Assembly: GCA_020025295.1 (NCBI GenBank)
Contig: JAHHSJ010000065.1
Coordinates: 1 to 9,187 of the forward strand
Length of the DNA: 9,187 nt
Origin: Oscillospiraceae bacterium
Lineage (GTDB): Bacteria > Bacillota > Clostridia > Oscillospirales > Oscillospiraceae
Reading direction: 5' to 3'
Below, in pieces: positions 1-6,755 of the stretch. The notes under the pieces are model-generated. The model was given only the letters and a program-made list of their open reading frames with translations. It made no database searches and was not told the DNA's origin. The stretch's first letter is position 1, and every line of letters starts with the position of its first letter. A program made the translations under genes and the position numbers.

Positions 1-847
1 ACTGTTTTCCGTGAAGTTTTGCCGCAATCAGCGTGTTCTTCATCAAAACCGCACGGGTCATGGGGCCGACACCGCCGGGCACAGGGGTGATATAAGAAGC
101 AATTTCCTTCACCGCTTCAAAATCCACATCGCCGCACAGCTTTCCTGCTTCATTGCGGTTCATCGCCACATCGATCACCACGGCACCGGGCTTGACCATG
201 TCTGCCGTGACGATTCCGGTTTTTCCAATGGCAGAAATCAGAATATCCGCCTCTCGGGCTATTTCCTTGAGATTTGGGGTTTTGGAATGACACACCGTAA
301 CCGTACCATGACGGTGGAGCAGCAGCATAGACTGAGGCTTGCCCACGATATTAGACCGGCCCAGCACCACACAGCGTTTTCCTTCCGGATCGATCTGATA
401 CTCGTCCAGCAATTCCATTACACCGGCAGGCGTACAAGGCAGGAAATCATAATCGCCAATCATAATACGGCCCACATTGAAGGGATGGAACGCATCCACA
501 TCCTTAGAAGGATCGATGCGATAGATGACTTCCTTCTCATTGTAGTCATAACCGGCAGGCAGCGGCAGCTGGCACAGGATACCGTCAATGTTCTCCTGCT
601 GATTCAGCGTGTCAATCAGCTCCAGCAGCATCTGCTGACCGGCATCTGCCGGAAGTGCGTACTCCTCGCTGTAAATGCCGCATTGTTCGCAATCCTTGCG
701 CTTGCCGTTAACATAGACCCGGGACGCCGGATCATCGCCCACGATAATCACAGCCAAACCAGGGCGCCGGCTCAACTGCTTTGTTTCTTCTGCTACTGCG
801 GCCTTGACCTTCTGTGCCACAGCCTTACCATCAATAATAATTGCCAA
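1..847 (-). CDS. folD: Bifunctional methylenetetrahydrofolate dehydrogenase / methenyltetrahydrofolate cyclohydrolase, 3' end cut by the window edge
   Basis: FolD is a cytoplasmic enzyme that interconverts 5,10-methylene-, 5,10-methenyl- and 10-formyl-tetrahydrofolate using NADP, supplying one-carbon units for purines and formyl-Met. The frame is open from a TTG at 847 to the window edge (282 codons), close to the usual 280-290 residues, so only a few codons are probably missing. Family motifs are all present: YVNGK (45-49) with the presumed catalytic Tyr45 and Lys49, QLPLP (93-97), the nucleotide-binding GRSNIVGKP (163-171) and PGGVGPMT (257-264). I chose TTG because the protein then begins MAIIIDGKAVA like its relatives, and a GGAGGAGG lies 9 bases upstream inside the end of lgt. 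No in-frame ATG fits. It starts one base after the lgt stop and is the last visible gene of the yfmF-yfmH-lgt-folD operon. Confidence 0.95.
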   Translation of the reverse strand, partial: MAIIIDGKAVAQKVKAAVAEETKQLSRRPGLAVIIVGDDPASRVYVNGKRKDCEQCGIYSEEYALPADAGQQMLLELIDTLNQQENIDGILCQLPLPAGYDYNEKEVIYRIDPSKDVDAFHPFNVGRIMIGDYDFLPCTPAGVMELLDEYQIDPEGKRCVVLGRSNIVGKPQSMLLLHRHGTVTVCHSKTPNLKEIAREADILISAIGKTGIVTADMVKPGAVVIDVAMNRNEAGKLCGDVDFEAVKEIASYITPVPGGVGPMTRAVLMKNTLIAAKLHGKQ

Positions 848-848
848 C

Positions 849-1727
849 TTACGCTTCCTCCTCCGGCTGTTTTGCCGCTTCCTTCTGCTTCACCTGATTG
901 ATATAGAGGCGGCTGGGGTCTGCATTGCCCTTGAAGTGGAAGTACACCAGCAGTGCGCCTGCCACCACAAAGCAAAGTCCCGCCACCAGCTGGCTGACAC
1001 GAATGCCGGTATTGAACAGATAAAGGCTGTCCGTACGAAGGCCCTCGATCCACACACGGCCCAAGCCGTACCAACACAGATAAAACAGAAATACCTGACC
1101 GTCATATTTACGGTGCTTCTTGAAATAAAAATGAGCAAAAACCAGCCCAAGCGCATTCCAAAGACTCTCATAGAAGAAGGTAGGATGCACTTCCATGTAC
1201 TGTCCGTTCAGCGTCAGACCCATTCTCCAAGGAAGGCTGGTGAGGCCGCCAAAGGCCTCCTGATTGCAGAAGTTGCCCCAACGGCCGATGGCCTGTCCGA
1301 TCAAGAGTCCATGCACGCTCAAATCGGCAAATGCAAGAAATTTCACATGGTTGATTTTGCAGAACGCAAACAGCACGAGGATACCAACGATCACCGCACC
1401 GTATATGGCCAATCCGCCATCCCAAATAGCAACCGCACTCCCCCAATCAAAGGAGCCATCCGGTCTTCGGTAAAGGTCCAGATAAAAAATCACATAGTAG
1501 ATGCGTGCGCCAATGATGCTCAGAGGCGCCGTAATCAAAATCATATCCAGCACCTTATCCGGAACAATGCCAAATCGACGGGCATTATAGTAACAGTAAA
1601 TCACCGCCAGAACAAGTCCGGTGGCGATGATGATGCCGTACCAATAGACATCCTTGCCAAACAAATTAAATGCAACGCGCTGGATATGAAACTCCAGTCC
1701 CAGTCCGGGGAATTCAATGGGATTCAT
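849..1727 (-). CDS. lgt: Prolipoprotein diacylglyceryl transferase
   Basis: Lgt is an integral membrane enzyme that moves a diacylglyceryl group from phosphatidylglycerol to the lipobox Cys of prolipoproteins, the first step of lipoprotein maturation. The 292-residue protein has the family signature GRWGNFCNQEAFG (148-160), with the conserved Arg149, Asn152 and Glu157. A later GLGRVWIEGLRTD segment (221-233) carries the second conserved Arg/Glu cluster. Hydrophobic stretches near 27-45, 60-82, 98-123, 211-225 and 246-264 fit the multi-spanning fold. The start has AAAGGAG 9 bases upstream (minus strand, 1743-1737), inside the last codons of yfmH; the gap to yfmH is 4 bases. Oddity: where E. 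coli Lgt has a His-Gly-Gly (His103), this protein reads Tyr109-Gly-Ala; I cannot tell how common that is in Clostridia. Confidence 0.97.
   Translation of the reverse strand: MNPIEFPGLGLEFHIQRVAFNLFGKDVYWYGIIIATGLVLAVIYCYYNARRFGIVPDKVLDMILITAPLSIIGARIYYVIFYLDLYRRPDGSFDWGSAVAIWDGGLAIYGAVIVGILVLFAFCKINHVKFLAFADLSVHGLLIGQAIGRWGNFCNQEAFGGLTSLPWRMGLTLNGQYMEVHPTFFYESLWNALGLVFAHFYFKKHRKYDGQVFLFYLCWYGLGRVWIEGLRTDSLYLFNTGIRVSQLVAGLCFVVAGALLVYFHFKGNADPSRLYINQVKQKEAAKQPEEEA
857..864 (-). promoter_or_regulatory. Ribosome binding site that fixes the TTG start of folD
   Basis: On the minus strand, GGAGGAGG lies 9 bases before the TTG at 847. The same bases encode the Pro-Glu-Glu-Glu end of Lgt, so translation of folD is probably coupled to that of lgt. 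This strong site is the main support for the non-ATG start. Confidence 0.75.
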
Positions 1728-1731
1728 ACTT

Positions 1732-2991
1732 TTACACTCCTTTGGGACGAACCATGGAGAGTGTGCAGCGCTCTCCGGTAATGGATTCCTGTATCAATTC
1801 CTTCACTTCGTGAATGGAAATCTGATCGTACAATGCAGGGAAATCAAAATAGAATTCCCCTTGAAAATGAGCCGCAGCCATTCGGGTACAGATGCATTTC
1901 ATGGAATTTAGGGATTTCACCCGAGTTCCATACGACGCTTTTTTTATCCGCTCAAACAGGGCCGGATCACTTCCGGTCCATGCAATGCGAATTGCCTCAC
2001 CCAAAATTTCCTCTGTGATTACCGACGGCTCTGCGCTCTCTCCGAGAAATTCAAAGTAAGCATACTCTGTTCCGCTGCAAAAACGACTCTGGAAAGTCGA
2101 ATTCACCAGTCCCTGCCGATAGAGCTTCAAATACAAGGGGCTGGACGGCCCGATCAGCAGAGCGGCAGCCAATTCTCCCGTCAATCGGTCTTTCAGGCCC
2201 GCACCGGGCAGTGCCTTAAATCCAAGTGAAAATACGGCGGATGACACATCCATCTGACATTCGGTTTCCTGAAGTCCAACTGTTTCCGGTTCATCCTCTC
2301 CGTAATCTCTTGTGATCGAATTCAAATCCCAGTTTGGGATCGCTGCCGCCGCTTGGGCAACCGCTCTCGCATCCACATCTCCGCAGACACAGAGGACCAG
2401 ATTGGAAGGATGGTAGAAACACTTATGACAAAGCTCCAACAGCTCCGGCGTAATGTGTGAGATGGACTTCACATCTCCGATGACGCTGGTCCGAACCGAG
2501 TGGCACTGGTACAACTCCTGAATCAGATTGCGATGTGCCTGCCGTCCGGGCATATCCTGCTTCATTTGAATTTCCCGGCTGATGATTTCCTGCGCTTTCC
2601 GCACATTTTCATCGTTGAACGAAGGATTGGTCACAAATTGCAGCATGGCGTTGAGATGCTGTTCAAAATGGTCAGCACAGGACAAACAAAACCCAGTCAT
2701 ATCGCTGGTAGTAAATGCGTCCACCGCAGCCCCATCCACGGTAAATTGGGGCAAAACCGATCCATCGGGCGTTTCAAACAGACAATGCTTCAAAAAATGT
2801 GCCGTACCAGCCGGAGCAATCCGGACACGGTTTCCAACGGTGAATCGTGTGTCATTTCCGCCAAACCGGGACGCTACCATGGCAAACTTCTTATGGTAGC
2901 CCGGTTTTGGTACCACATAAACGGTCATTCCGTTGGTCAGAGTATCCACGAAGCAACGCTCATGTAATATCGTATTTTGCAGTTCCCTCAT
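1732..2991 (-). CDS. yfmH: M16-family peptidase homologue, YfmH type (EF-P 5-aminopentanol modification-associated), with altered zinc motif
   Basis: This 419-residue protein has the M16 (insulinase/processing peptidase) two-lobe layout and resembles Bacillus YmfH, called YfmH in public annotation, which is linked to modification of elongation factor P. The usual zinc motif HFLEHK, found near residue 65 in the family, reads HFLKHC here: His65 and His69 are kept but the catalytic Glu is Lys68 (codon AAG, 2790-2788). The downstream EI motif keeps Glu140, but the other usual Glu seven residues earlier appears as Ala133. TFYHPSN-like text survives as CFYHPSN (191-197). The frame is otherwise intact and full length, so the gene looks maintained but probably without peptidase activity (inference). 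Its ATG overlaps the yfmF stop as ATGA, with only a weak AAGGAA-type site upstream, suggesting coupled translation with yfmF and a heterodimer. Confidence 0.88.
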   Translation of the reverse strand: MRELQNTILHERCFVDTLTNGMTVYVVPKPGYHKKFAMVASRFGGNDTRFTVGNRVRIAPAGTAHFLKHCLFETPDGSVLPQFTVDGAAVDAFTTSDMTGFCLSCADHFEQHLNAMLQFVTNPSFNDENVRKAQEIISREIQMKQDMPGRQAHRNLIQELYQCHSVRTSVIGDVKSISHITPELLELCHKCFYHPSNLVLCVCGDVDARAVAQAAAAIPNWDLNSITRDYGEDEPETVGLQETECQMDVSSAVFSLGFKALPGAGLKDRLTGELAAALLIGPSSPLYLKLYRQGLVNSTFQSRFCSGTEYAYFEFLGESAEPSVITEEILGEAIRIAWTGSDPALFERIKKASYGTRVKSLNSMKCICTRMAAAHFQGEFYFDFPALYDQISIHEVKELIQESITGERCTLSMVRPKGV

Positions 2992-4274
2992 GCGTTGTTT
3001 TCTTCCTTCCCGGATAACTCATATACGCCCCGCAGCAGCAGCTCCGTTGCTGCCGCAGCCACATCGCCCTCCGTCACATGATCCACCTGCTGAAGAAGGT
3101 GTTCCGGATCAAAGGGTTCTCCGCACGCTGCCGCACGCTGCCATTCCAAGCTCATCAAGTGCTGGTCATCCAGCATACGGTCCAGCTGGTGTATTACACT
3201 CTGCTTAGCCGAAGCAAACTCCAAACGGTCAAACAAACCATGACCGATGGCGTAGAGTTCCTTGTTTACAAGCGTTTTTACTTCATCAAAATTTGCCTTG
3301 TCCGCACCGCAGGAAACCACCATCAGCCCTTTCCCGGGAATCAACGCAGATTCCACGTGATAACAAAGAGCCTGTTCCTCCCGAAGTGCATGAAACAGTC
3401 TGGAATCCCGGGTTCCGCCAAACAAAGCATTGCAGACCATCATTGCTGGGTACATGGGATCACTCATACCAAAGCCATACTGGTAGCCAAACTCAAGCTT
3501 TCCCTGACTGACCTCCATACGCTCGGTAAACCGCTTCACCTCGCCGGAAGAAGTACGCTTGGAACTGGATCCCGGCAGTTCACGTTCCGGATTTCTCGGC
3601 AGATCCATCAGCGCCTCCAAAAAGGCAAACTCAACCCGTTTTTCCGGTGCGCTGCCGCAGTAAAACAGTTCAATCCCCGCAACGCCCAGCAGTTCCTGAT
3701 ACCGGGCAAACAGTTTCGGCGGCTGAATTTTTTTCACTTGTGCTTCTGTACCCAGACGAGACAGGCCATACGCTTCTCCGGCATACAGTTCTTCCACCAG
3801 ACGATGGCGTGCATAGGAGTGCTTATCATTGGTTCTGCTGCGAATTCTCTGCATCAGATTCTCCTGCTCACCCTTCACATACTCCCGGCGCAATCTGCCG
3901 TTTCTGGTGGCCGGATGCAGCAAAAAGTCGCCCAGCAGCTGAGCCACATGTTCCAAAACACCTTCTCCCTCCGGAAGATAGGCGTCATCCAAGAACGAGG
4001 CGTCAAAGCCAACCGACTGTACATCACCACATTTATATACCACCGGCTCCACCTCTCCGCCGTACAGGGAATCCAGTTCCGCAGACAGAGCTTCCAGATC
4101 GCTCAATCGTGCTGTACCACGGCGAAGCACATAGGGAATGAGAGCATTCAGCGCAGCGGTATCGGATGACAATCTGGTCATCAAGCGAAGGGACCAGTAA
4201 CTGCTTTTGAATTTTGAAGTGCGCACAATCGTCAGCCAGACTCCCGGCATAAGCTCCATGCGTTGAATTGTCAT
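2988..4274 (-). CDS. yfmF: M16-family inactive subunit, YfmF type (EF-P 5-aminopentanol modification-associated)
   Basis: This 428-residue M16-like protein has no HxxEH motif, as expected for the non-catalytic partner in M16B pairs. It resembles Bacillus YmfF (YfmF in public annotation). N-terminal landmarks are LMPGVWLTIV (8-17) and the IPYVLRRGTARLSDLEALSAELDSLYG region (46-72, spelled in parts here: IPYVLRRGTA, then ELDSLYG). The C-terminal lobe has GGTRDSRLF (286-294) followed by ALREEQALCYHVES (296-309), with the conserved Arg292, Arg298 and Tyr305 that in this family help bind substrate. I chose the ATG at 4274, which has GGAGGTGG 5 bases upstream. A longer frame from 4337 has no ribosome binding site and adds residues homologues lack. 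It is the first gene of the operon. The exact job of the YfmF/YfmH pair in EF-P modification is not known to me beyond the association. Confidence 0.88.
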   Translation of the reverse strand: MTIQRMELMPGVWLTIVRTSKFKSSYWSLRLMTRLSSDTAALNALIPYVLRRGTARLSDLEALSAELDSLYGGEVEPVVYKCGDVQSVGFDASFLDDAYLPEGEGVLEHVAQLLGDFLLHPATRNGRLRREYVKGEQENLMQRIRSRTNDKHSYARHRLVEELYAGEAYGLSRLGTEAQVKKIQPPKLFARYQELLGVAGIELFYCGSAPEKRVEFAFLEALMDLPRNPERELPGSSSKRTSSGEVKRFTERMEVSQGKLEFGYQYGFGMSDPMYPAMMVCNALFGGTRDSRLFHALREEQALCYHVESALIPGKGLMVVSCGADKANFDEVKTLVNKELYAIGHGLFDRLEFASAKQSVIHQLDRMLDDQHLMSLEWQRAAACGEPFDPEHLLQQVDHVTEGDVAAAATELLLRGVYELSGKEENNA

Positions 4275-4279
4275 TGGTT

Positions 4280-4287
4280 CCACCTCC
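4280..4287 (-). promoter_or_regulatory. Ribosome binding site that fixes the yfmF start
   Basis: On the minus strand, GGAGGTGG is followed by 5 bases and then the ATG at 4274. The upstream in-frame ATG at 4337 has no comparable site, so this decides the start. Confidence 0.8.
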
Positions 4288-4369
4288 GTGCTGATTTCAA
4301 TTAGACTCATTATACACGAAACAACGGACAATATCATCCCAATTTTTTAAATTTTCCATGTGTGCTTTT

Positions 4370-4398
4370 ATTATAATGTATCTTTTGCTCTGTTCCAA
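4370..4398 (-). promoter_or_regulatory. Sigma-A-like promoter for the yfmF-yfmH-lgt-folD operon
   Basis: Read on the minus strand, TTGGAA (4398-4393) is followed by a 17-base spacer and a perfect TATAAT (4375-4370). Transcription would start near 4363, giving a leader of about 90 bases before the yfmF ATG. No operator or riboswitch fold is evident in that leader. Confidence 0.6.
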
Positions 4399-4557
4399 CT
4401 CGTTTAAGCTACCGATCTTTCCGGCAAAATCCCTTATATTTCAATCTTTTTCTACTTCCGATGCCGCGCTGAAACTCGGTTAAAATGGAGTTCACTTTTT
4501 ATTTTCTGCATCCAAATAGATTGCCGCAAAATATTTCTAAAAAACAAGGAAAAACAC

Positions 4558-4586
4558 TTGACACCCAAGAGGAATTATAGTAAAAT
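4558..4586 (+). promoter_or_regulatory. Sigma-A-like promoter for the ylxM-ffh operon
   Basis: A perfect -35 TTGACA (4558-4563), a 17-base spacer and the -10 TAAAAT (4581-4586) predict a start near 4593, leaving a leader of about 50 bases. It is the only convincing promoter found for the rightward block, which probably runs as one transcript to the terminator after trmD. Confidence 0.75.
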
Positions 4587-4596
4587 TCAGTCTGTT

Positions 4597-4616
4597 GTAA
4601 AGCGCATCCGCTTTAC
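4597..4616 (+). promoter_or_regulatory. Perfect stem-loop at the 5' end of the ylxM-ffh mRNA
   Basis: The arm GTAAAGCG (4597-4604), a 4-base loop CATC and the arm CGCTTTAC (4609-4616) form a perfect 8-bp stem. It begins about 4 bases after the predicted transcription start. It has no T-run after it, so it is not a terminator. It could stabilise the mRNA 5' end or act as a protein-binding dyad in DNA; the sequence does not decide between these. Confidence 0.6.
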
Positions 4617-4642
4617 TATTAGTTCGAACGGAGGGGTTAGCT

Positions 4643-5008
4643 ATGCGAGATAAGGCGTTCCACATGACAATGCTCTTTGATTTTTATGGCGATCTCCTCA
4701 CCGATCGTCAGAAGGAGTTCTTCGACCTCTACTACAACGAGGACCTCTCTCTTGCTGAAATCGCCGAAAACGCCGGCATCACCCGTCAGGGTGTTCGTGA
4801 TGTTCTGGTTCGCTCCGAAGCCATCCTCACTGAGATGGAGGAAAAAACCGGCATCGTCGCCCGTTTTCTGGAGATGCAGAAGCTCAGCGCTGAAATTGAC
4901 AACGCAGCCAGCGAAATTCTGATGATCAATGAAGAGCGATATGAAAGCACCGACCTGATGCGCCTGGCTCAGGAAATCAGAGACTGCGCATCCAAGCTGA
5001 AGGAGTAA
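4643..5008 (+). CDS. ylxM: YlxM-family helix-turn-helix protein linked to the signal recognition particle
   Basis: YlxM is a small protein almost always encoded just before ffh in Firmicutes; in streptococci it has been tied to modulating signal recognition particle assembly or GTPase activity. This copy is 121 residues. Its N-terminal FDFYGDLLTDRQKEFFDLYY (12-31) and the sigma-70-region-4-like helix-turn-helix LSLAEIAENAGITRQGVRDV (35-54) are typical. The second half is charged and helical, probably coiled coil. The ATG at 4643 follows GGAGGGG (4630-4636) at 6 bases, and the residues before MLFDFY match the start seen in Bacillus. The ffh start lies 3 bases after its stop, and the ffh ribosome binding site is inside its last codons, so the two are likely co-translated. 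Confidence 0.93.
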   Translation: MRDKAFHMTMLFDFYGDLLTDRQKEFFDLYYNEDLSLAEIAENAGITRQGVRDVLVRSEAILTEMEEKTGIVARFLEMQKLSAEIDNAASEILMINEERYESTDLMRLAQEIRDCASKLKE

Positions 5009-5011
5009 GTC

Positions 5012-6433
5012 ATGGCCTTTGAAGGACTGTCTGAAAAACTGACAAACGCCTTTAACCGTCTGAGAGGAAAAGGCAGACTGACCGAAAGCGATGTTCGTGA
5101 GGCAATGCGCGAGGTAAAGCTCGCTTTGCTGGAAGCCGACGTCAGCTTTAAGGTCGTCAAAGACTTCGTGAATCGGGTCACTGAGCGTGCGGTAGGTGCT
5201 GATGTTCTGAAAGCCCTCTCCCCCGCTCAGATGGTCATTAAGATCGTCAACGAAGAATTAACAGAATTGATGGGCGGCAAAGCTGCCAATATCAATATCG
5301 CACCCAAGGGTCCCACTGTCATCATGATGACCGGTCTGCAGGGTGCCGGTAAGACCACCAACGCAGCAAAGCTGGCCGGCTACTTCAAGCGCAGCGGCCG
5401 CCGTCCTCTGCTGGTTGCCTGTGACGTCTATCGTCCTGCTGCTATCAAGCAGTTGGAAGTGGTTGGCGAGCAGGTCGGCGTTCCCGTCTTCCAGATGGGT
5501 CAGATCGATCCGGTCACCATTGCCAAGGAAGCCGTAGCCCACGCTGCCAAGCATGGCAACGACATGGTGTTCCTGGATACCGCCGGTCGTCTGCATATCG
5601 ACGAGGAGCTGATGGATGAGCTGAAGCGCATTAAAGCTGCGGTTCAGCCTCATGAAATCCTTCTGGTTGTGGACGCAATGATCGGTCAGGACGCAGTCAA
5701 TGCGGCCACTGCCTTTGACGAGGCTCTGGACCTCACCGGCGTGATGCTCACCAAGTTGGATGGCGACGCCCGAGGCGGCGCTGCTCTGTCCATTAAGGCA
5801 ACCACCGGCAAGCCCATCAAGTTCGCCGGCATCGGCGAAAAGCTGGATCAGATTGAGGTGTTCCACCCCGACCGCATGGCCAGCCGTATTCTGGGCATGG
5901 GCGACATGCTCTCCCTCATCGAAAAGGCAGAAGCCAGCTTTGATGAGGCACAGGCCGCCAAGCTGGAGGAAAAACTCCGCAAGAATCGCTTCACCCTGTC
6001 TGACTATTACGATCAGCTGCTCCAGCTGCGCAAGATGGGTTCTCTGACCGATATACTCGGCATGATTCCCGGCGCTCAGGGCAAGATCAAAGAAGAAGAT
6101 GTAGACGAAAGCGTCCTCACCCGCACGGAAGCCATCATCCAGTCTATGACGCTGAAGGAACGGGACGATCCCAGCCTTCTGAATGCAAGCCGCCGCCGCC
6201 GCATTGCTGCCGGCAGCGGAACTACCGTTCAGCAGGTCAATCAGGTTTTGAAGCAGTTTGAGATGATGCAGTCCATGGCACGCCAGCTTTCCGGCGGCAA
6301 GATGCCTCGCGGCTTCAAGAACATGATGGGCGGCGTACCCGGTATGCCCGGTATGGGTGGAATGCCCGGTATGGGCGGCGGTCACTCCCGTGGACGCACC
6401 AAGCCCAATAAAAAGCGTAAGAAAAAGCGTTGA
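5012..6433 (+). CDS. ffh: Signal recognition particle protein Ffh (SRP54)
   Basis: Ffh is the GTPase of the signal recognition particle. With the SRP RNA it binds signal sequences emerging from the ribosome and docks them at FtsY on the membrane. The 473-residue protein shows all domains in order: helical N domain (1-95), G domain with the P-loop GLQGAGKTT (108-116), DTAGR (189-193) and TKLDGDARGG (247-256), then a Met-rich M domain from about 325 with the RNA-binding SRRRRIAAGSG (393-403). The tail carries two copies of MPGMGG and ends in a very basic KPNKKRKKKR, making it some 20-25 residues longer than many bacterial Ffh proteins. The start has AAGGAG (5000-5005) 6 bases upstream, overlapping the end of ylxM. 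Codon choice is strongly biased to CTG, GGC and AAG, as expected for high expression. FtsY and the SRP RNA are not in the window. Confidence 0.98.
   Translation: MAFEGLSEKLTNAFNRLRGKGRLTESDVREAMREVKLALLEADVSFKVVKDFVNRVTERAVGADVLKALSPAQMVIKIVNEELTELMGGKAANINIAPKGPTVIMMTGLQGAGKTTNAAKLAGYFKRSGRRPLLVACDVYRPAAIKQLEVVGEQVGVPVFQMGQIDPVTIAKEAVAHAAKHGNDMVFLDTAGRLHIDEELMDELKRIKAAVQPHEILLVVDAMIGQDAVNAATAFDEALDLTGVMLTKLDGDARGGAALSIKATTGKPIKFAGIGEKLDQIEVFHPDRMASRILGMGDMLSLIEKAEASFDEAQAAKLEEKLRKNRFTLSDYYDQLLQLRKMGSLTDILGMIPGAQGKIKEEDVDESVLTRTEAIIQSMTLKERDDPSLLNASRRRRIAAGSGTTVQQVNQVLKQFEMMQSMARQLSGGKMPRGFKNMMGGVPGMPGMGGMPGMGGGHSRGRTKPNKKRKKKR
6344..6379 (+). repeat. Two tandem 18-base units in ffh encoding Met-Pro-Gly-Met-Gly-Gly
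   Basis: The two units (6344-6361 and 6362-6379) differ at only two bases, both at third codon positions. They lengthen the flexible Met/Gly tail of the Ffh M domain by two copies of MPGMGG. Such repeats could vary in copy number by slippage; the family commonly has Gly/Met-rich tails, so function is probably just flexible linker. Confidence 0.8.
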
Positions 6434-6494
6434 TTAGCATGAATGTGCTTTTCAAATAAACAAATCAGTCAATTATCATGGAGGTGAATGATAC

Positions 6495-6734
6495 ATGGTT
6501 AAAATCAGACTGCGCCGTATGGGCGCCAAGAAGGCTCCTTTCTATCGTATCGTTGTGGCGGATTCTCGTTATCCCCGTGACGGCCGCTTCATCGAGGAGA
6601 TCGGCACTTACAATCCCCTGAACGAGCCCGCTGAGATCAAGGTTGACGGCGAGCGTGCCCAGGCTTGGATCAAGACTGGTGCTCAGCCCACTGAGACCGT
6701 TAAGGTTCTGCTGAAAAAAGCCGGCGTTCTGTAA
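6495..6734 (+). CDS. rpsP: 30S ribosomal protein S16
   Basis: S16 binds 16S rRNA early in 30S subunit assembly, near the 5' domain. The 79-residue protein is full length and opens with the family text MVKIRLRRMGAKKAPFYRIV, followed by VADSRYPRDGRFIEEIGTYNP (21-41, given in overlapping parts: ADSRYPRDGRF, EEIGTYNPL). The ATG at 6495 follows a strong GGAGGTGA (6480-6487) at 7 bases, the best ribosome binding site in the operon, in line with the high output needed for a ribosomal protein. The 61-base gap after ffh contains no convincing terminator or promoter, so it is probably on the ylxM-ffh transcript. Placement between ffh and rimM-trmD is the standard order in Firmicutes. Confidence 0.98.
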   Translation: MVKIRLRRMGAKKAPFYRIVVADSRYPRDGRFIEEIGTYNPLNEPAEIKVDGERAQAWIKTGAQPTETVKVLLKKAGVL

Positions 6735-6755
6735 GGAATTGAGGCTCGAAGCGTT

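Larger units (their letters stand above)
4275..4642. other. Divergent intergenic control region between yfmF and ylxM
   Basis: This 368-base AT-rich stretch separates two operons that run away from each other. It holds a minus-strand promoter for yfmF (4370-4398) and a plus-strand promoter for ylxM (4558-4586). A second minus-strand TATAAT at 4314-4309 lies closer to yfmF but lacks a recognisable -35. The ylxM leader has a 20-base perfect dyad (4597-4616) and an 8-base palindrome GTTCGAAC (4622-4629). Between about 4400 and 4555 I see no gene, repeat or RNA structure that I can support. In particular there is no signal recognition particle RNA, despite ffh being close by. Confidence 0.7.

Noticed and set aside
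804..1781. Long open frames antisense to lgt and folD
   Set aside because: Both minus-strand genes have their family motifs and good starts; the plus-strand products show no recognisable domain.
3078..4169. A 363-codon open frame antisense to yfmF
   Set aside because: The M16 protein on the other strand is clear and full length; the antisense product shows no domain and looks like a shadow of biased codon use.
4275..4337. Longer yfmF starting at the ATG at 4337
   Set aside because: No ribosome binding site before it, it overlaps a possible -10 box, and the ATG at 4274 has a strong GGAGGTGG.
4400..4557. A signal recognition particle RNA or other small RNA next to ylxM-ffh
   Set aside because: I found no GGAA-capped helix or long self-pairing stretch; the region is AT-rich and unstructured by eye.
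5258..6385. A 375-codon open frame antisense to ffh
   Set aside because: It lies wholly opposite a certain gene, its codons are the mirror of the strong ffh codon bias, the His/Leu/Gln-rich product matches no family I know, and it has no fitting ribosome binding site or promoter.
6434..6460. Small terminator-like hairpin between ffh and rpsP
   Set aside because: The stem (AGCAT with GTGCT) is only about 5 bp with a wobble and a short T-run, too weak to call.
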